From the NCBI RefSeq assembly GCF_030818075.1, contig NZ_JAUSZZ010000001.1, positions 248,001-312,000 on the forward strand: a stretch of 64,000 nt of DNA, written 5' to 3'. The DNA is from Microbacterium proteolyticum. Lineage in GTDB: Bacteria > Actinomycetota > Actinomycetes > Actinomycetales > Microbacteriaceae. Shown in pieces: positions 46,895 to 55,429 of the stretch; positions within the stretch are counted from its first letter, which is position 1, and each line of letters starts with the position of its first letter. The notes beneath the pieces are model-generated. The model was not told where the DNA came from. It did no database searches and saw nothing but the letters and a program-made list of their open reading frames with translations. The position numbers and the translations under genes were made by a program.

Positions 46895-47332
46895 GCGCCT
46901 CGTGCGTCCTCTCTCGAGCGCGATCGTCCGATGGCGCCCGTCCGGTGTCGTCCCTGGCATGCCGCTGACATCGGGTGGAGGTCCGGCGGCGTCCAGGAGG
47001 TGTCATGAGTCTGTCACTGCGGCCGCCGTCGCGTCCGGGGTGGAGCACCGTGATGACCGGTTTTTCCGCGAAAAGACGCGGGTTTTAACGGTTCGAGCCG
47101 GGAAGGTTTTACAAACTCGACACGATCGAGAAATGGCAGGGTAATGCCGCGGGCCCACTGTGAGACCACCCGAAGCCGGCGGCGGAGTTCTGCCGCCACC
47201 GGCATCCGAGCGAGGAACGATCGCACCACCGAGGGCGGCCCCTGCCGCGTCACCGCCCCCCGGACGTCGCCTCGAGATTCCGGCGGGATCGCGCACCACC
47301 TGCACCTCCCTCACACCGAAACGGAGCACAGC
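46895..47332. promoter_or_regulatory. Divergent control region between ureA and urtA
   Basis: 438 bp without a gene. Its A+T-richest part (47050-47140) holds a symmetric TTTTCCGCGAAAA (47062-47074) and two direct repeats GGTTTTAAC (47081-47089) and GGTTTTACA (47105-47113), 24 bp apart. These are the most likely nitrogen- or urea-responsive sites for both operons, but no exact match to a GlnR or AmtR consensus was seen. Confidence 0.45.
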
Positions 47333-48634
47333 ATGACCACGATCCGACGACCGCGCCTCCGGGCGCTGCTGACCCTCGGAGCCCTCACCACGACAGCCGC
47401 CCTCGTGCTGTCGGGCTGCGGCGCCAAGGCCGGGGACGCCACCGCGGGAGCCTCGGCCGAGGCCGGCGCCAGCTGCGTCGACACCTCCGGCGACACCATC
47501 AAGCTCGGCTTCCTCAACTCCCTCACCGGCGGCATGGCCATCTCGGAGAAGACGGTCTCGAACGTGCTGCACATGGCCGCCGACGAGATCAACGCCGACG
47601 GCGGCATCCTCGGCAAGCAGATCGAGTACGTGCAGGAAGACGGCGCGACCGACTGGCCGACCTTCGCGGAGAAGACCGAGAAGCTGCTCACGCAGGACTG
47701 CGTCGCGGCCATCTTCGGCGGCTGGACCTCGTCGTCGCGCAAGGCCGTCAAGCCCGTCGTCGAGAAGAACAACGGCCTCTTCTTCTACCCCGTGCAGTAC
47801 GAGGGCCTCGAGTCGTCGCCGAACATCTACTACACCGGCGCCACCACGAACCAGCAGATCATCCCGGCCATGGACTTCCTGGCCTCCCAGGGCGTGAAGA
47901 GGCTGTTCCTCGCGGGATCGGACTACGTCTTCCCGCGCACCGCGAACGCGATCATCAAGCTGTACGCGGCCGAGCTCGGCATCGAGATCGTCGGCGAGGA
48001 GTACGTCCCCCTCGACAAGGACGACTGGACCACGCAGGTCGCCAAGATCGTCGCCGCCAAGCCCGACTACGTCTTCAACACCATCAACGGCTCCTCCAAC
48101 GTCGGCTTCGTGAAGGCCTACTACGACGCCGGTCTCACGCCCGAGACGACGCCGATCATCTCGGTCTCCATCGCCGAAGAGGAAGCGCCCGCGATGGGCC
48201 ACTCCGTGACCGGCAACTACGCCTCGTGGAACTACTTCCAGTCGCTCGACACCCCCAACAACCCGAAGTTCATCGAGGACTGGAAGGCCTACCCGGGCAG
48301 CAGCGGCGTGACCAGCGACCCCATGGAGGCCGCATACATCTCGATGTACCTCTACAAGGCGCTCGCGGAGAAGGCCGGCTCCTTCGACGTGAATGCCATC
48401 AACGCGGCGGCCAAGGCCGGCGGCATCACGGTGGACGCTCCCGAGGGCGTCGTGACGCTCGACGGTGACAACCACCACATCTCCAAGCCCGGTCACATCG
48501 GCCGCATCAACGACCAGAACCAGTTCGACATCGTCTGGGCGTCCGACGGCTTCATCGAGCCCGACCCGTACCTCGAGGGCTATGACTGGTTCCCGGCCGA
48601 CGTGCGCGATGCGCTCGTGAAGGCCGCGGGCTGA
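47333..48634 (+). CDS. urtA: Urea ABC transporter substrate-binding lipoprotein UrtA
   Basis: 433 residues. Lipobox LVLSGC (Cys29). The mature protein is a type I periplasmic-binding fold: IKLGFLNSLTGGMAISEKTV, FGGWTSSSRKAVKPVVEKNN, FFYPVQYEGLESSPNIYYTG. The latter two are hallmarks of urea/short-chain amide binders (UrtA/FmdD). It binds urea outside the membrane. ATG 47333 follows ACGGAG. A perfect hairpin separates it from urtB, as is common where the binding protein is made in excess. Confidence 0.94.
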   Translation: MTTIRRPRLRALLTLGALTTTAALVLSGCGAKAGDATAGASAEAGASCVDTSGDTIKLGFLNSLTGGMAISEKTVSNVLHMAADEINADGGILGKQIEYVQEDGATDWPTFAEKTEKLLTQDCVAAIFGGWTSSSRKAVKPVVEKNNGLFFYPVQYEGLESSPNIYYTGATTNQQIIPAMDFLASQGVKRLFLAGSDYVFPRTANAIIKLYAAELGIEIVGEEYVPLDKDDWTTQVAKIVAAKPDYVFNTINGSSNVGFVKAYYDAGLTPETTPIISVSIAEEEAPAMGHSVTGNYASWNYFQSLDTPNNPKFIEDWKAYPGSSGVTSDPMEAAYISMYLYKALAEKAGSFDVNAINAAAKAGGITVDAPEGVVTLDGDNHHISKPGHIGRINDQNQFDIVWASDGFIEPDPYLEGYDWFPADVRDALVKAAG

Positions 48635-48647
48635 CCCCTCCTCACCC

Positions 48648-48677
48648 GGGCTCCGGGTCGGCGACGACCCGGAGCCC
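48648..48677 (+). terminator. Hairpin between urtA and urtB (attenuator-like)
   Basis: Perfect 13-bp stem GGGCTCCGGGTCG with a GCGA loop, 14 nt after the urtA stop. It may partly terminate transcription or protect the urtA mRNA, giving more binding protein than permease. Confidence 0.65.
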
Positions 48678-48734
48678 TCCCTCTCGCGTCGCCCCGGGCG
48701 ACGCCCCCGCACTCCGAAAGAAGGGAGGCACCGC

Positions 48735-49619
48735 ATGGAAGCTCTCATCCCACCCCTGCTCAACGGCACGGCGCTGGGCGCCCTGCTGCTGCTGGCGGCC
48801 CTCGGCCTCACGCTCACCTTCGGGCAGATGGGGGTGATCAACATGGCGCACGGCGAATTCATCATGGCCGGCGCCTTCGTGGCCTACCTCACCCAACTCG
48901 TCGTCCCCGACAGCAACATCTCGATCCCTCTCGCTCTCCCCGTCGCCTTCCTGATCGCGGGCCTGTTGGGCCTGCTGCTGGAAGCGTCGATCATCCGCTG
49001 GATGTACCGGCGCCCCCTCGACACCCTGCTCGTCACGGTCGGTGTCTCGCTCGTGCTCCAGCAGATCGCGCTGCAGATCTTCCCCGCCCAGGGCGTTCCC
49101 GTGGAGAACCCCGAGTGGCTGCAGGGTCAGATCGAGGTCTTCGGCTACGCCTGGCCGCTGCGTCAGGTCTTCACCATCGTCCTCGCCGCCATCTGCGTCG
49201 CCGCCCTCGCCGCGTGGCTGAAGTACAGCTCGTTCGGGCGCCGGATCCGCGCCACCGTGCAGAACCGCGACCTCGCCGAGACCGTCGGCGTGCGCACCCG
49301 CTCGGTGGACCGCCTGACCTTCTTCATCGGTTCGGGTCTCGCCGGGGTCGCAGGCGTCGCGGCATCCCTCATCGGCGGAACCAACTCGCAGATGGGCGCG
49401 CAGTACATCATCCCGGCGTTCCTCGTTGTCGTCGCCGGGGGCATCGGCCAGATCGCCGGAACGGTGATCGCGGCGTGGGCCGTCGGGGTGGCGATGTCGC
49501 TGTTCGCCGACTGGACCACCGGCAGCCTCGCACAGGTCATCGCCTTCGCGCTGGTCGTCGTCTTCCTCCAGATCCGCCCGCAGGGGCTGTTCTCCGTCCG
49601 CACCAGGGGGCTCGCATGA
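48735..49619 (+). CDS. urtB: Urea ABC transporter permease UrtB
   Basis: 294 residues, LivH-type permease with about eight membrane segments: GLTLTFGQMGVINMAHGEFI, IIRWMYRRPLDTLLVTVGVS, and VAGGIGQIAGTVIAAWAVG. ATG 48735 follows AAGGGAGG. The stop overlaps urtC by ATGA. With UrtC it forms the urea channel. Confidence 0.94.
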   Translation: MEALIPPLLNGTALGALLLLAALGLTLTFGQMGVINMAHGEFIMAGAFVAYLTQLVVPDSNISIPLALPVAFLIAGLLGLLLEASIIRWMYRRPLDTLLVTVGVSLVLQQIALQIFPAQGVPVENPEWLQGQIEVFGYAWPLRQVFTIVLAAICVAALAAWLKYSSFGRRIRATVQNRDLAETVGVRTRSVDRLTFFIGSGLAGVAGVAASLIGGTNSQMGAQYIIPAFLVVVAGGIGQIAGTVIAAWAVGVAMSLFADWTTGSLAQVIAFALVVVFLQIRPQGLFSVRTRGLA

Positions 49620-50722
49620 GCGTCGTGAAGAGACTCGCCCCGTGGGGCTCGCTGATCGGCATCGCCGTGTTCGCGGTGCTGCTGCTCGCCGTCGCGCCGC
49701 TGGTGCTGTCGCCGCACTGGATCAACAACCTCGGCAAGTACTGCGCCTGGGCGATCGTCGCCGTCGGCATCGGTCTGGTCTGGGGCCGCGGCGGCATGCT
49801 CGTCATGGGCCAGGGCGTCTTCTTCGGCCTCGGCGCCTACGCCATGGCGATGCACCTCACGCTCGAGACCGCCGGGCCCGACGCCACCCCGACCTTCATG
49901 ATCCTGTACGACCCCCTGGCATCCATCCCGGCCTTCTGGGAGCCGTTCCGCAGCGACGCCTTCACCCTCATCGCGATCGTGCTGCTCCCGGTGGTGGTGG
50001 CCGGCATCCTGGGCTTCGCGCTGTTCAAGCGGGGGGTCAAGGGCGCCTACCTCGCGATCCTGACGCAGGCGCTGGCCGTCGCGCTCGCCGTGTTCATCAG
50101 CTCGACGATCCGCGAGACCGGGGGCGACACGGGTCTGAGCGGCTTCACGTCCTTCTTCGGATACGTCCTTGACGACGACGCCAACAAGCTCATGCTCTTC
50201 CTCATCGCCGCGAGCCTGCTCATCGTGTGCATGCTCGTGTCGTGGCAGCTGCGACGCAGCCGCTTCGGCGAAGTGCTGCTGGCGACCCGGGATGCCGAGG
50301 AGCGCGTGCGCTTCCTCGGGTACGACCCGGCCAACATCAAGCTCGTCGCCTTCGTGATCGCCGCGGTGATGGCCAGCATCGGAGGCGCGATGTTCGTCCC
50401 CATCGTGGGCATCATCACGCCGCAGGAGATCGGCGCCTCGGCATCCATCCTCATGATCGCCGGTGTCGCGCTCGGTGGCCGCGCCTCGCTGTTCGGCCCC
50501 GTCCTGGGTGCGATGGCGATCGGCTGGGGGCAGTCGAGCCTCGCGTCCGGATGGCCCGAGGGCTGGGTGTACCTGCTGGGTCTCGTCTTCATCCTCGTGA
50601 CGCTGTTCCTGCCGGGCGGGCTCGCGTCGCTGATCAGCACCGGCATGGCATCTCTCAGAGGTCGGCGCGGGGCTCCCGCTTCGCGCGAGCAGGCGTCGGT
50701 CCCCGAGAAGGAGTTGGCATGA
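49616..50722 (+). CDS. urtC: Urea ABC transporter permease UrtC
   Basis: 368 residues, LivM-type permease: GLVWGRGGMLVMGQGVFFGL, FISSTIRETGGDTGLSGFTS and ITPQEIGASASILMIAGVAL. About ten membrane segments. It overlaps urtB and urtD by 4 bp each. Confidence 0.94.
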   Translation: MSVVKRLAPWGSLIGIAVFAVLLLAVAPLVLSPHWINNLGKYCAWAIVAVGIGLVWGRGGMLVMGQGVFFGLGAYAMAMHLTLETAGPDATPTFMILYDPLASIPAFWEPFRSDAFTLIAIVLLPVVVAGILGFALFKRGVKGAYLAILTQALAVALAVFISSTIRETGGDTGLSGFTSFFGYVLDDDANKLMLFLIAASLLIVCMLVSWQLRRSRFGEVLLATRDAEERVRFLGYDPANIKLVAFVIAAVMASIGGAMFVPIVGIITPQEIGASASILMIAGVALGGRASLFGPVLGAMAIGWGQSSLASGWPEGWVYLLGLVFILVTLFLPGGLASLISTGMASLRGRRGAPASREQASVPEKELA

Positions 50723-51495
50723 GCCGCGAATTGCGACCGGCGTCGGTGGAGGTTTCGGACCTCACCGTGACTTTCGACGGCTTCGTCGCCGTCGATCACG
50801 TCGACCTGACCCTGCGTCCCGGCGAGGTGCGCTTCCTCATCGGTCCCAACGGCGCGGGCAAGACCACACTCGTCGACGCCCTGACCGGCCTTGTTCCGGC
50901 CACCGGCACGGCGATGTTCGAGGGCCGCGACCTCGTGGCGATGAAGACGAACCGCATCGTCCGCGCGGGCGTCGGCCGCACCTTCCAGACGGCCACGGTG
51001 TTCGACGAGCTGTCGGTGCTGCAGAACCTCGACATCGCCGGGGGGCTTCACCGTAAGGCGTGGCAGCTGGCGTTCGCCCGGAAGTCGGTGCCCGAGTACG
51101 TCGAGCGGGCGCTGGAGACCATCGGCCTGCAGGATCTGCGCGACCGCCCCGCCGGCATCCTGGCCCACGGGCAGAAGCAATGGCTCGAGATCGGGATGCT
51201 GCTCGTGCAGGACGCGCGCGTGATGTTCCTCGACGAACCCGTCGCCGGCATGAACGGCGACGAGCGCGACGAGACCGGCGAGCTGCTGCGGCGCATCGGC
51301 GCCGACCGCACCGTCGTGGTCATCGAGCACGACATGGACTTCGTCCGCGCCTACGCCGATTGGGTGAGCGTGCTGCACGCCGGCGCCCTGCTCACCGAGG
51401 GCACCGTGGAACAGGTGCAGGCCGACCCGCGGGTGCAGACGGTCTACCTGGGATCCGCCGCCGACGCGGCGGTCGAGAGCGAGGGGAACCACTGA
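50719..51495 (+). CDS. urtD: Urea ABC transporter ATP-binding protein UrtD
   Basis: 258 residues, LivG-type. Walker A is LIGPNGAGKTTLVDALTG near residue 42, then RAGVGRTFQTATVFDELSVL. The signature position reads ILAHGQKQWLEIGMLL, the HGQKQWLEI form characteristic of UrtD. Walker B is VMFLDEPVAGMNGDE. It starts inside the urtC stop (ATGA) after GAGAAGGAG and overlaps urtE by 1 bp. Confidence 0.94.
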   Translation: MSRELRPASVEVSDLTVTFDGFVAVDHVDLTLRPGEVRFLIGPNGAGKTTLVDALTGLVPATGTAMFEGRDLVAMKTNRIVRAGVGRTFQTATVFDELSVLQNLDIAGGLHRKAWQLAFARKSVPEYVERALETIGLQDLRDRPAGILAHGQKQWLEIGMLLVQDARVMFLDEPVAGMNGDERDETGELLRRIGADRTVVVIEHDMDFVRAYADWVSVLHAGALLTEGTVEQVQADPRVQTVYLGSAADAAVESEGNH

Positions 51496-52175
51496 TGCTG
51501 GAGATCATCGGCGTCACCGCCGGCTACGGCCGCACCGAGGTGCTGCACGACGTCTCGATCGCGGTGCCCACCGGCGGGGCGGTGTCGGTCATGGGCCACA
51601 ACGGCGCCGGCAAGACGACGCTCCTGCGGGTGGCCACGGGCCTGCTGCCCGTCATGCGCGGCCGCGTGCTGCTCGACGGCGAAGACGTCACCCGGATGCC
51701 GCCCTCCAAGCGCGTCGAGCGGGGCCTGGGATACGTGCCGCAGGGGCAGCAGTGCTTCCCGCAGCTCACCACGCGCGAGAACCTCCAGCTGACCATGAAG
51801 AAGCAGTCCGACCTCGACGAGGTGCTGAGCCTGTTCCCCGTGCTCGAAGAGCTCTCCACCCGCCGCGCGGGTCTGCTGTCGGGCGGGCAGCGACAGCAGC
51901 TGGCGATCGCGCGGACGCTGTTGACCAAGCCGCGCCTGCTCGTGCTCGACGAGCCGACCGAGGGCATCCAGCCCAACGTCGTCGCCGACATCGAACGCGT
52001 CATCATCGACCTCACCCGCCGCGGCGACCTGTCGGTGCTGCTCGTCGAGCAGCACGTCGGGTTCGCGCTGCGCTCGACCGACCGCTTCTACGTCGTGAAG
52101 TCCGGCCGGGTCACCGTGAGCGGCGAGGGCGGAGCGGATGCCGTGGGGGCGGTCCGCGAAGCCATGGCGATCTGA
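51495..52175 (+). CDS. urtE: Urea ABC transporter ATP-binding protein UrtE
   Basis: 226 residues, LivF-type. Walker A is VMGHNGAGKTTLLRVATG, then LGYVPQGQQCFPQLTTRENL, signature LSGGQRQQLAIARTL and Walker B LVLDEPTEGIQPNVV (the IQPN form usual for UrtE). It completes the importer; a 74-bp gap precedes the NCS1 permease. Confidence 0.94.
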   Translation: MLEIIGVTAGYGRTEVLHDVSIAVPTGGAVSVMGHNGAGKTTLLRVATGLLPVMRGRVLLDGEDVTRMPPSKRVERGLGYVPQGQQCFPQLTTRENLQLTMKKQSDLDEVLSLFPVLEELSTRRAGLLSGGQRQQLAIARTLLTKPRLLVLDEPTEGIQPNVVADIERVIIDLTRRGDLSVLLVEQHVGFALRSTDRFYVVKSGRVTVSGEGGADAVGAVREAMAI

Positions 52176-52249
52176 ACGCGTTTCGTCTTGCCACGGCAAC
52201 GCGCGGGAAACGCGGGGCGGCGAGGATTTCTCCGCAGGGAACGAGCGAG

Positions 52250-53953
52250 GTGAGCGTGCGCGAACGGGCGGCGGGAGGCAGACGCCTCCGCGGTGACGCG
52301 CGCGCCGCCGCGGAGGACAGTCTCGAGGACTACGCCTTCCGGTATGTCCCTCGCTCGTTCCGCCGGTGGAGCGCGGTGTCGGTCGGGGCGACGGCGCTCG
52401 GTTCCATCGCCTTCCTGGCCGACTTCTCGATCGGAGCGAGCATCGGTCTCGAGCACGGCGCCCAGAACGCGGCTCTCGGTGTGCTCGTGGCATCCGTCAT
52501 CATCTTCGCCGTGGGATTCCCGGTCGCCTTCTACGGCGCCCGGTACAACATCGATCTCGACCTCATCGCCCGCGGATCCGGCTTCGGTTACTACGGGTCG
52601 ATCATCACCACGATCATCTTCGCCGGGTTCACCTGCATCTTCTTCGCGCTCGAAGGCGCGATCATGGCGCAGGGCCTCGAGGTCGCCGCCGGCGTGCCCC
52701 TGCCCATCGGATACGCGATCTCGACCATCGTCGTCGTGCCGATCGTCATCTTCGGAATGCGGGCGCTGGAGCGGCTGCATTTCTGGACGACGCCGCTCTG
52801 GCTCGTCCTCGCGCTCGTGCCCCTGGCGTGGGTGCTCATCTCGCAGCCGAGCACCGTGGCGGGCTTCTGGTCGTTCGCCGGGGAGTCCGACGGCACGGTC
52901 TCGCTCGGAGCCGTCGCGTCCAGCGCCGCGGTCTGCTTCGCCCTGACCCCGCAGCTGGCCGAGCAGATCGACTACATCCGGGTCATGCCGCCGCTGACCG
53001 GCGCCAATCGGCGCTCGTGGTGGACGGCGTTCGTCTTCAGCGGACCGGGCTGGGTCATCTTCAGCGGGACGAAGCAGATCATCGGCATCTTCCTGGCGGT
53101 CTACCTGGTGACGAAGATCGACCCGTCGATCGACGACGACGCCGTCGAGCCGGTCAAGCAGTTTTTGGGGCTCTACGAGTCGCTGCTGCCCGAATGGGTG
53201 GCCCTCGTGCTGGTGCTCGTGCTCATCGTCATCGCGCAGGTGAAGATCAACGTCACCAACGCGTACTCGGGGTCGCTGGCGTGGTCCAACGTGTTCACGC
53301 GGACGACCAAGCGCTACCCGGGCCGCACCGTCTTCGTGGTGTTCAACCTCGTCATCGCGCTGTCGCTCATGCTGATGGACGTCTTCAGCCTCATCTCGTT
53401 CGTGCTGAGCCTGTACGCCAACGTCGTGATGGCGTGGCTGGTGACCATCTCGGTCGACATCGTCGTCAACAAGCACGTGCTGCGCCTGTCTCCCCGCTTC
53501 CCCGAGTTCCGCCGCGGCATGCTCCACGACTGGAACCCCGTCGGGCCGGTCTCGGTCGGCCTGGCATCGGTCGCCTCCCTGCTGTGCTTCGCCGGCGTGT
53601 TCGGCCCCGGGATGCAGCCCCTGTCGGTGCTCGTCGCGATCGGCGTGGCCGCCGTCGTCACGCCGACGGCGGCGGTGGTCACGCGGGGCCGGTACTACCT
53701 GCGCCGCCGCTCCGACGGCATCCCGCTCCCCCTCCTCGACGAGGACGGGAACCCCTCGGGTGAGCGCCTTCGTTGCCACGTGACGGGCTACGTGTTCGAA
53801 CGGCCGGATATGCTGGTGTCGGCGGAAACCGGCCCCGGGGGCGAGGTGCAATACGTCTCGTCGCTGGCGTTGACGCTCGACGAGACGGATCGCTACGTGC
53901 TTCCCCCCGAGCCGTTCGACACCGCCCGCGACGACCGTCAGGAGGCGAGATGA
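52250..53953 (+). CDS. NCS1-family nucleobase/hydantoin-type permease
   Basis: 567 residues with about twelve membrane segments and a ~95-residue hydrophilic C-terminal tail. Family parts: DYAFRYVPRSFRRWSAVSVG, FYGARYNIDLDLIARGSGFG, INVTNAYSGSLAWSNVFTR. NCS1 members import cytosine, purines, allantoin or hydantoins. Position behind the urea importer suggests a nitrogen-source compound. GTG 52250 is chosen (AGGGA 9 nt upstream); GTG 52256 is an alternative. The stop overlaps the first TetR gene by ATGA. Confidence 0.88.
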   Translation: MSVRERAAGGRRLRGDARAAAEDSLEDYAFRYVPRSFRRWSAVSVGATALGSIAFLADFSIGASIGLEHGAQNAALGVLVASVIIFAVGFPVAFYGARYNIDLDLIARGSGFGYYGSIITTIIFAGFTCIFFALEGAIMAQGLEVAAGVPLPIGYAISTIVVVPIVIFGMRALERLHFWTTPLWLVLALVPLAWVLISQPSTVAGFWSFAGESDGTVSLGAVASSAAVCFALTPQLAEQIDYIRVMPPLTGANRRSWWTAFVFSGPGWVIFSGTKQIIGIFLAVYLVTKIDPSIDDDAVEPVKQFLGLYESLLPEWVALVLVLVLIVIAQVKINVTNAYSGSLAWSNVFTRTTKRYPGRTVFVVFNLVIALSLMLMDVFSLISFVLSLYANVVMAWLVTISVDIVVNKHVLRLSPRFPEFRRGMLHDWNPVGPVSVGLASVASLLCFAGVFGPGMQPLSVLVAIGVAAVVTPTAAVVTRGRYYLRRRSDGIPLPLLDEDGNPSGERLRCHVTGYVFERPDMLVSAETGPGGEVQYVSSLALTLDETDRYVLPPEPFDTARDDRQEAR

Positions 53954-54516
53954 ACGACGAAGCGCTGGGATCGACCCCGTCCCTGCTCGCCGGCGCCGCC
54001 GTGCTGCTGCGGGAGCGTACGTTCGAGGACATCTCGTACGCCGACATCGCCGACCTCGCCGACGTGTCGGAGCGCACGGTCTACCGCCGGTTCCCCACCC
54101 GCTCGCACCTGCTCGAGGCGCTCGCCGTCTGGGTCGAGGATGAGCACCTGCCGCTGGCCGCGTTCCACACCCTCGCGGAGTTCCGCGCCGCGGTCCACGC
54201 GCGCTTCCGCGCTTACGACGCCCAGCCCGCCCTCGCGTTCGTGGCGGCACGCGGCGCCGCCCTGTCGCCCACGGGCCAGCGTTCGGCATCCGTCCTCACC
54301 GAGGCCATCGTCGCGATGCTGGCCGAGACGGCGCCCCACCTGAACCGTCGCGACGCCCTCCGCGCGGCCGCGACCCTGCGCTCGTTCGCCTCGGCAATGT
54401 ATTGGGCGCGACTGCGCACCTCGTTCGACGCGGATGCCGAGACCACCGCGCGCCTGTTCGACAGCGCCGTCGACCGCGTGCTGCCCGCCGCCACCGGGGC
54501 CGCGCGGGCGGCGTGA
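53950..54516 (+). CDS. TetR/AcrR-family transcriptional regulator 1
   Basis: 188 residues. The N-terminal helix-turn-helix is FEDISYADIADLADVSERTV then YRRFPTRSHLLEALAVWV. The C-terminal part is a helical ligand domain without a named subfamily. It is coupled to the permease gene by a 4-bp overlap and to the second TetR gene by 1 bp, so it is probably a local regulator of the permease/urea region. Confidence 0.88.
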   Translation: MNDEALGSTPSLLAGAAVLLRERTFEDISYADIADLADVSERTVYRRFPTRSHLLEALAVWVEDEHLPLAAFHTLAEFRAAVHARFRAYDAQPALAFVAARGAALSPTGQRSASVLTEAIVAMLAETAPHLNRRDALRAAATLRSFASAMYWARLRTSFDADAETTARLFDSAVDRVLPAATGAARAA

Positions 54517-55094
54517 TGGCCGCGCGCAAGACGCAGGACAGCACCCCCGGCACCGAGACCGCGATCCTCGTCGCCTACGCCGAGCTCATCGAAGAGGTCG
54601 GCACGGATGACGTGTCGTTCCGCATCATCGCCTCGCGCGCCGGCGTCGGAGAACGCACGGTCTTCCGCTACTTCCCCGCCCGCGCCGACCTGCTGCTCGC
54701 GACCGCCGCGTGGATCGAGGCCACGATCTTCTCGCGGGCGGCGTCGGAGTCGATCTTCGACGTGCCCCTCGCGATCCGCGAGACGATGGCGGCCTACGAG
54801 CGCCGCCCCGAGCTGGCGCACGTCGTGGCCGAGACCGCGATGCGCGGCGTCAACGGCGCCGACCCCGCCCCGCACCGCGCGGAGTTCGAGCGCCTCCTCG
54901 ACCGCGAGGTCACCGACCTCGACGACGACGAACGCCTCGCGATCGTCACGGCGTTGAGCCACCTCGACTCCTCGACCACGTGGGTCACGATGCGGCACGA
55001 GCTCGGCATGCGAGGGCGCGACATCGCGGATGCCGCGGCGTGGGCCGCGGAGGCAGTGCTGGACCCGCTGCGGGAGCGGGCGAAGGGCGCCTGA
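54516..55094 (+). CDS. TetR/AcrR-family transcriptional regulator 2
   Basis: 192 residues. Helix-turn-helix VSFRIIASRAGVGERTVFRY then FPARADLLLATAAWIE. It resembles the preceding regulator in layout, suggesting tandem duplication and divergence, or a heteromeric pair. The TGA (55092-55094) lies in a 20-bp tandem duplication. Ligand and targets unknown. Confidence 0.88.
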   Translation: MAARKTQDSTPGTETAILVAYAELIEEVGTDDVSFRIIASRAGVGERTVFRYFPARADLLLATAAWIEATIFSRAASESIFDVPLAIRETMAAYERRPELAHVVAETAMRGVNGADPAPHRAEFERLLDREVTDLDDDERLAIVTALSHLDSSTTWVTMRHELGMRGRDIADAAAWAAEAVLDPLRERAKGA

Positions 55095-55119
55095 GCCTGG
55101 CGAAGGGGGCCTGAGCCGG
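55080..55119. repeat. 20-bp tandem duplication across the stop of the second TetR gene
   Basis: GCGAAGGGCGCCTGAGCCTG (55080-55099) is followed by a copy with two changes (55100-55119); the gene's TGA is in the first unit. Confidence 0.75.
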
Positions 55120-55192
55120 GCGGCGCCGAGGCGTAGGCGGCGGCGCGGGCGGGGCGGGCGGGGCGTTTCGGCTGGCGAGGGGGGCGACCGCG

Positions 55193-55259
55193 GCATAAAC
55201 ACGATTCCTGCGCATAAACACACCGACAGCGCGTTTCTGCGCACCGATCATGTTTATGC
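55193..55259. repeat. Palindromic element B (29-bp arms) between convergent genes
   Basis: Arms 55193-55221 and 55231-55259 match at 23 of 29 positions and share GCATAAACACGAT and TGCGCA-AAAC parts with element A at 41213-41281. It lies between the convergent second TetR and SSS symporter genes. The rest of 55120-55429 shows no gene. Confidence 0.78.
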
Positions 55260-55429
55260 GCGGCGGCGCAGACGCGCAGCGGCGGCGCGGGCTCGCGCGG
55301 CCGCGCCGTGGCTGCGCGCGGCCGTTCGTACGTGCCGCGCGCAGCGCTACAGCGTGAGGCACGGCGCTCCTCCGCGGGAGGGCGACGAGTGCCGCGCGAA
55401 GCGGGGCGGTATCAGCGCTCGATCCGCCC

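Noticed and set aside
47091..47112. GTTCGAGCC resembling a tRNA T-loop in the ureA-urtA gap
   Set aside because: No acceptor, D or anticodon arms can be folded around it.
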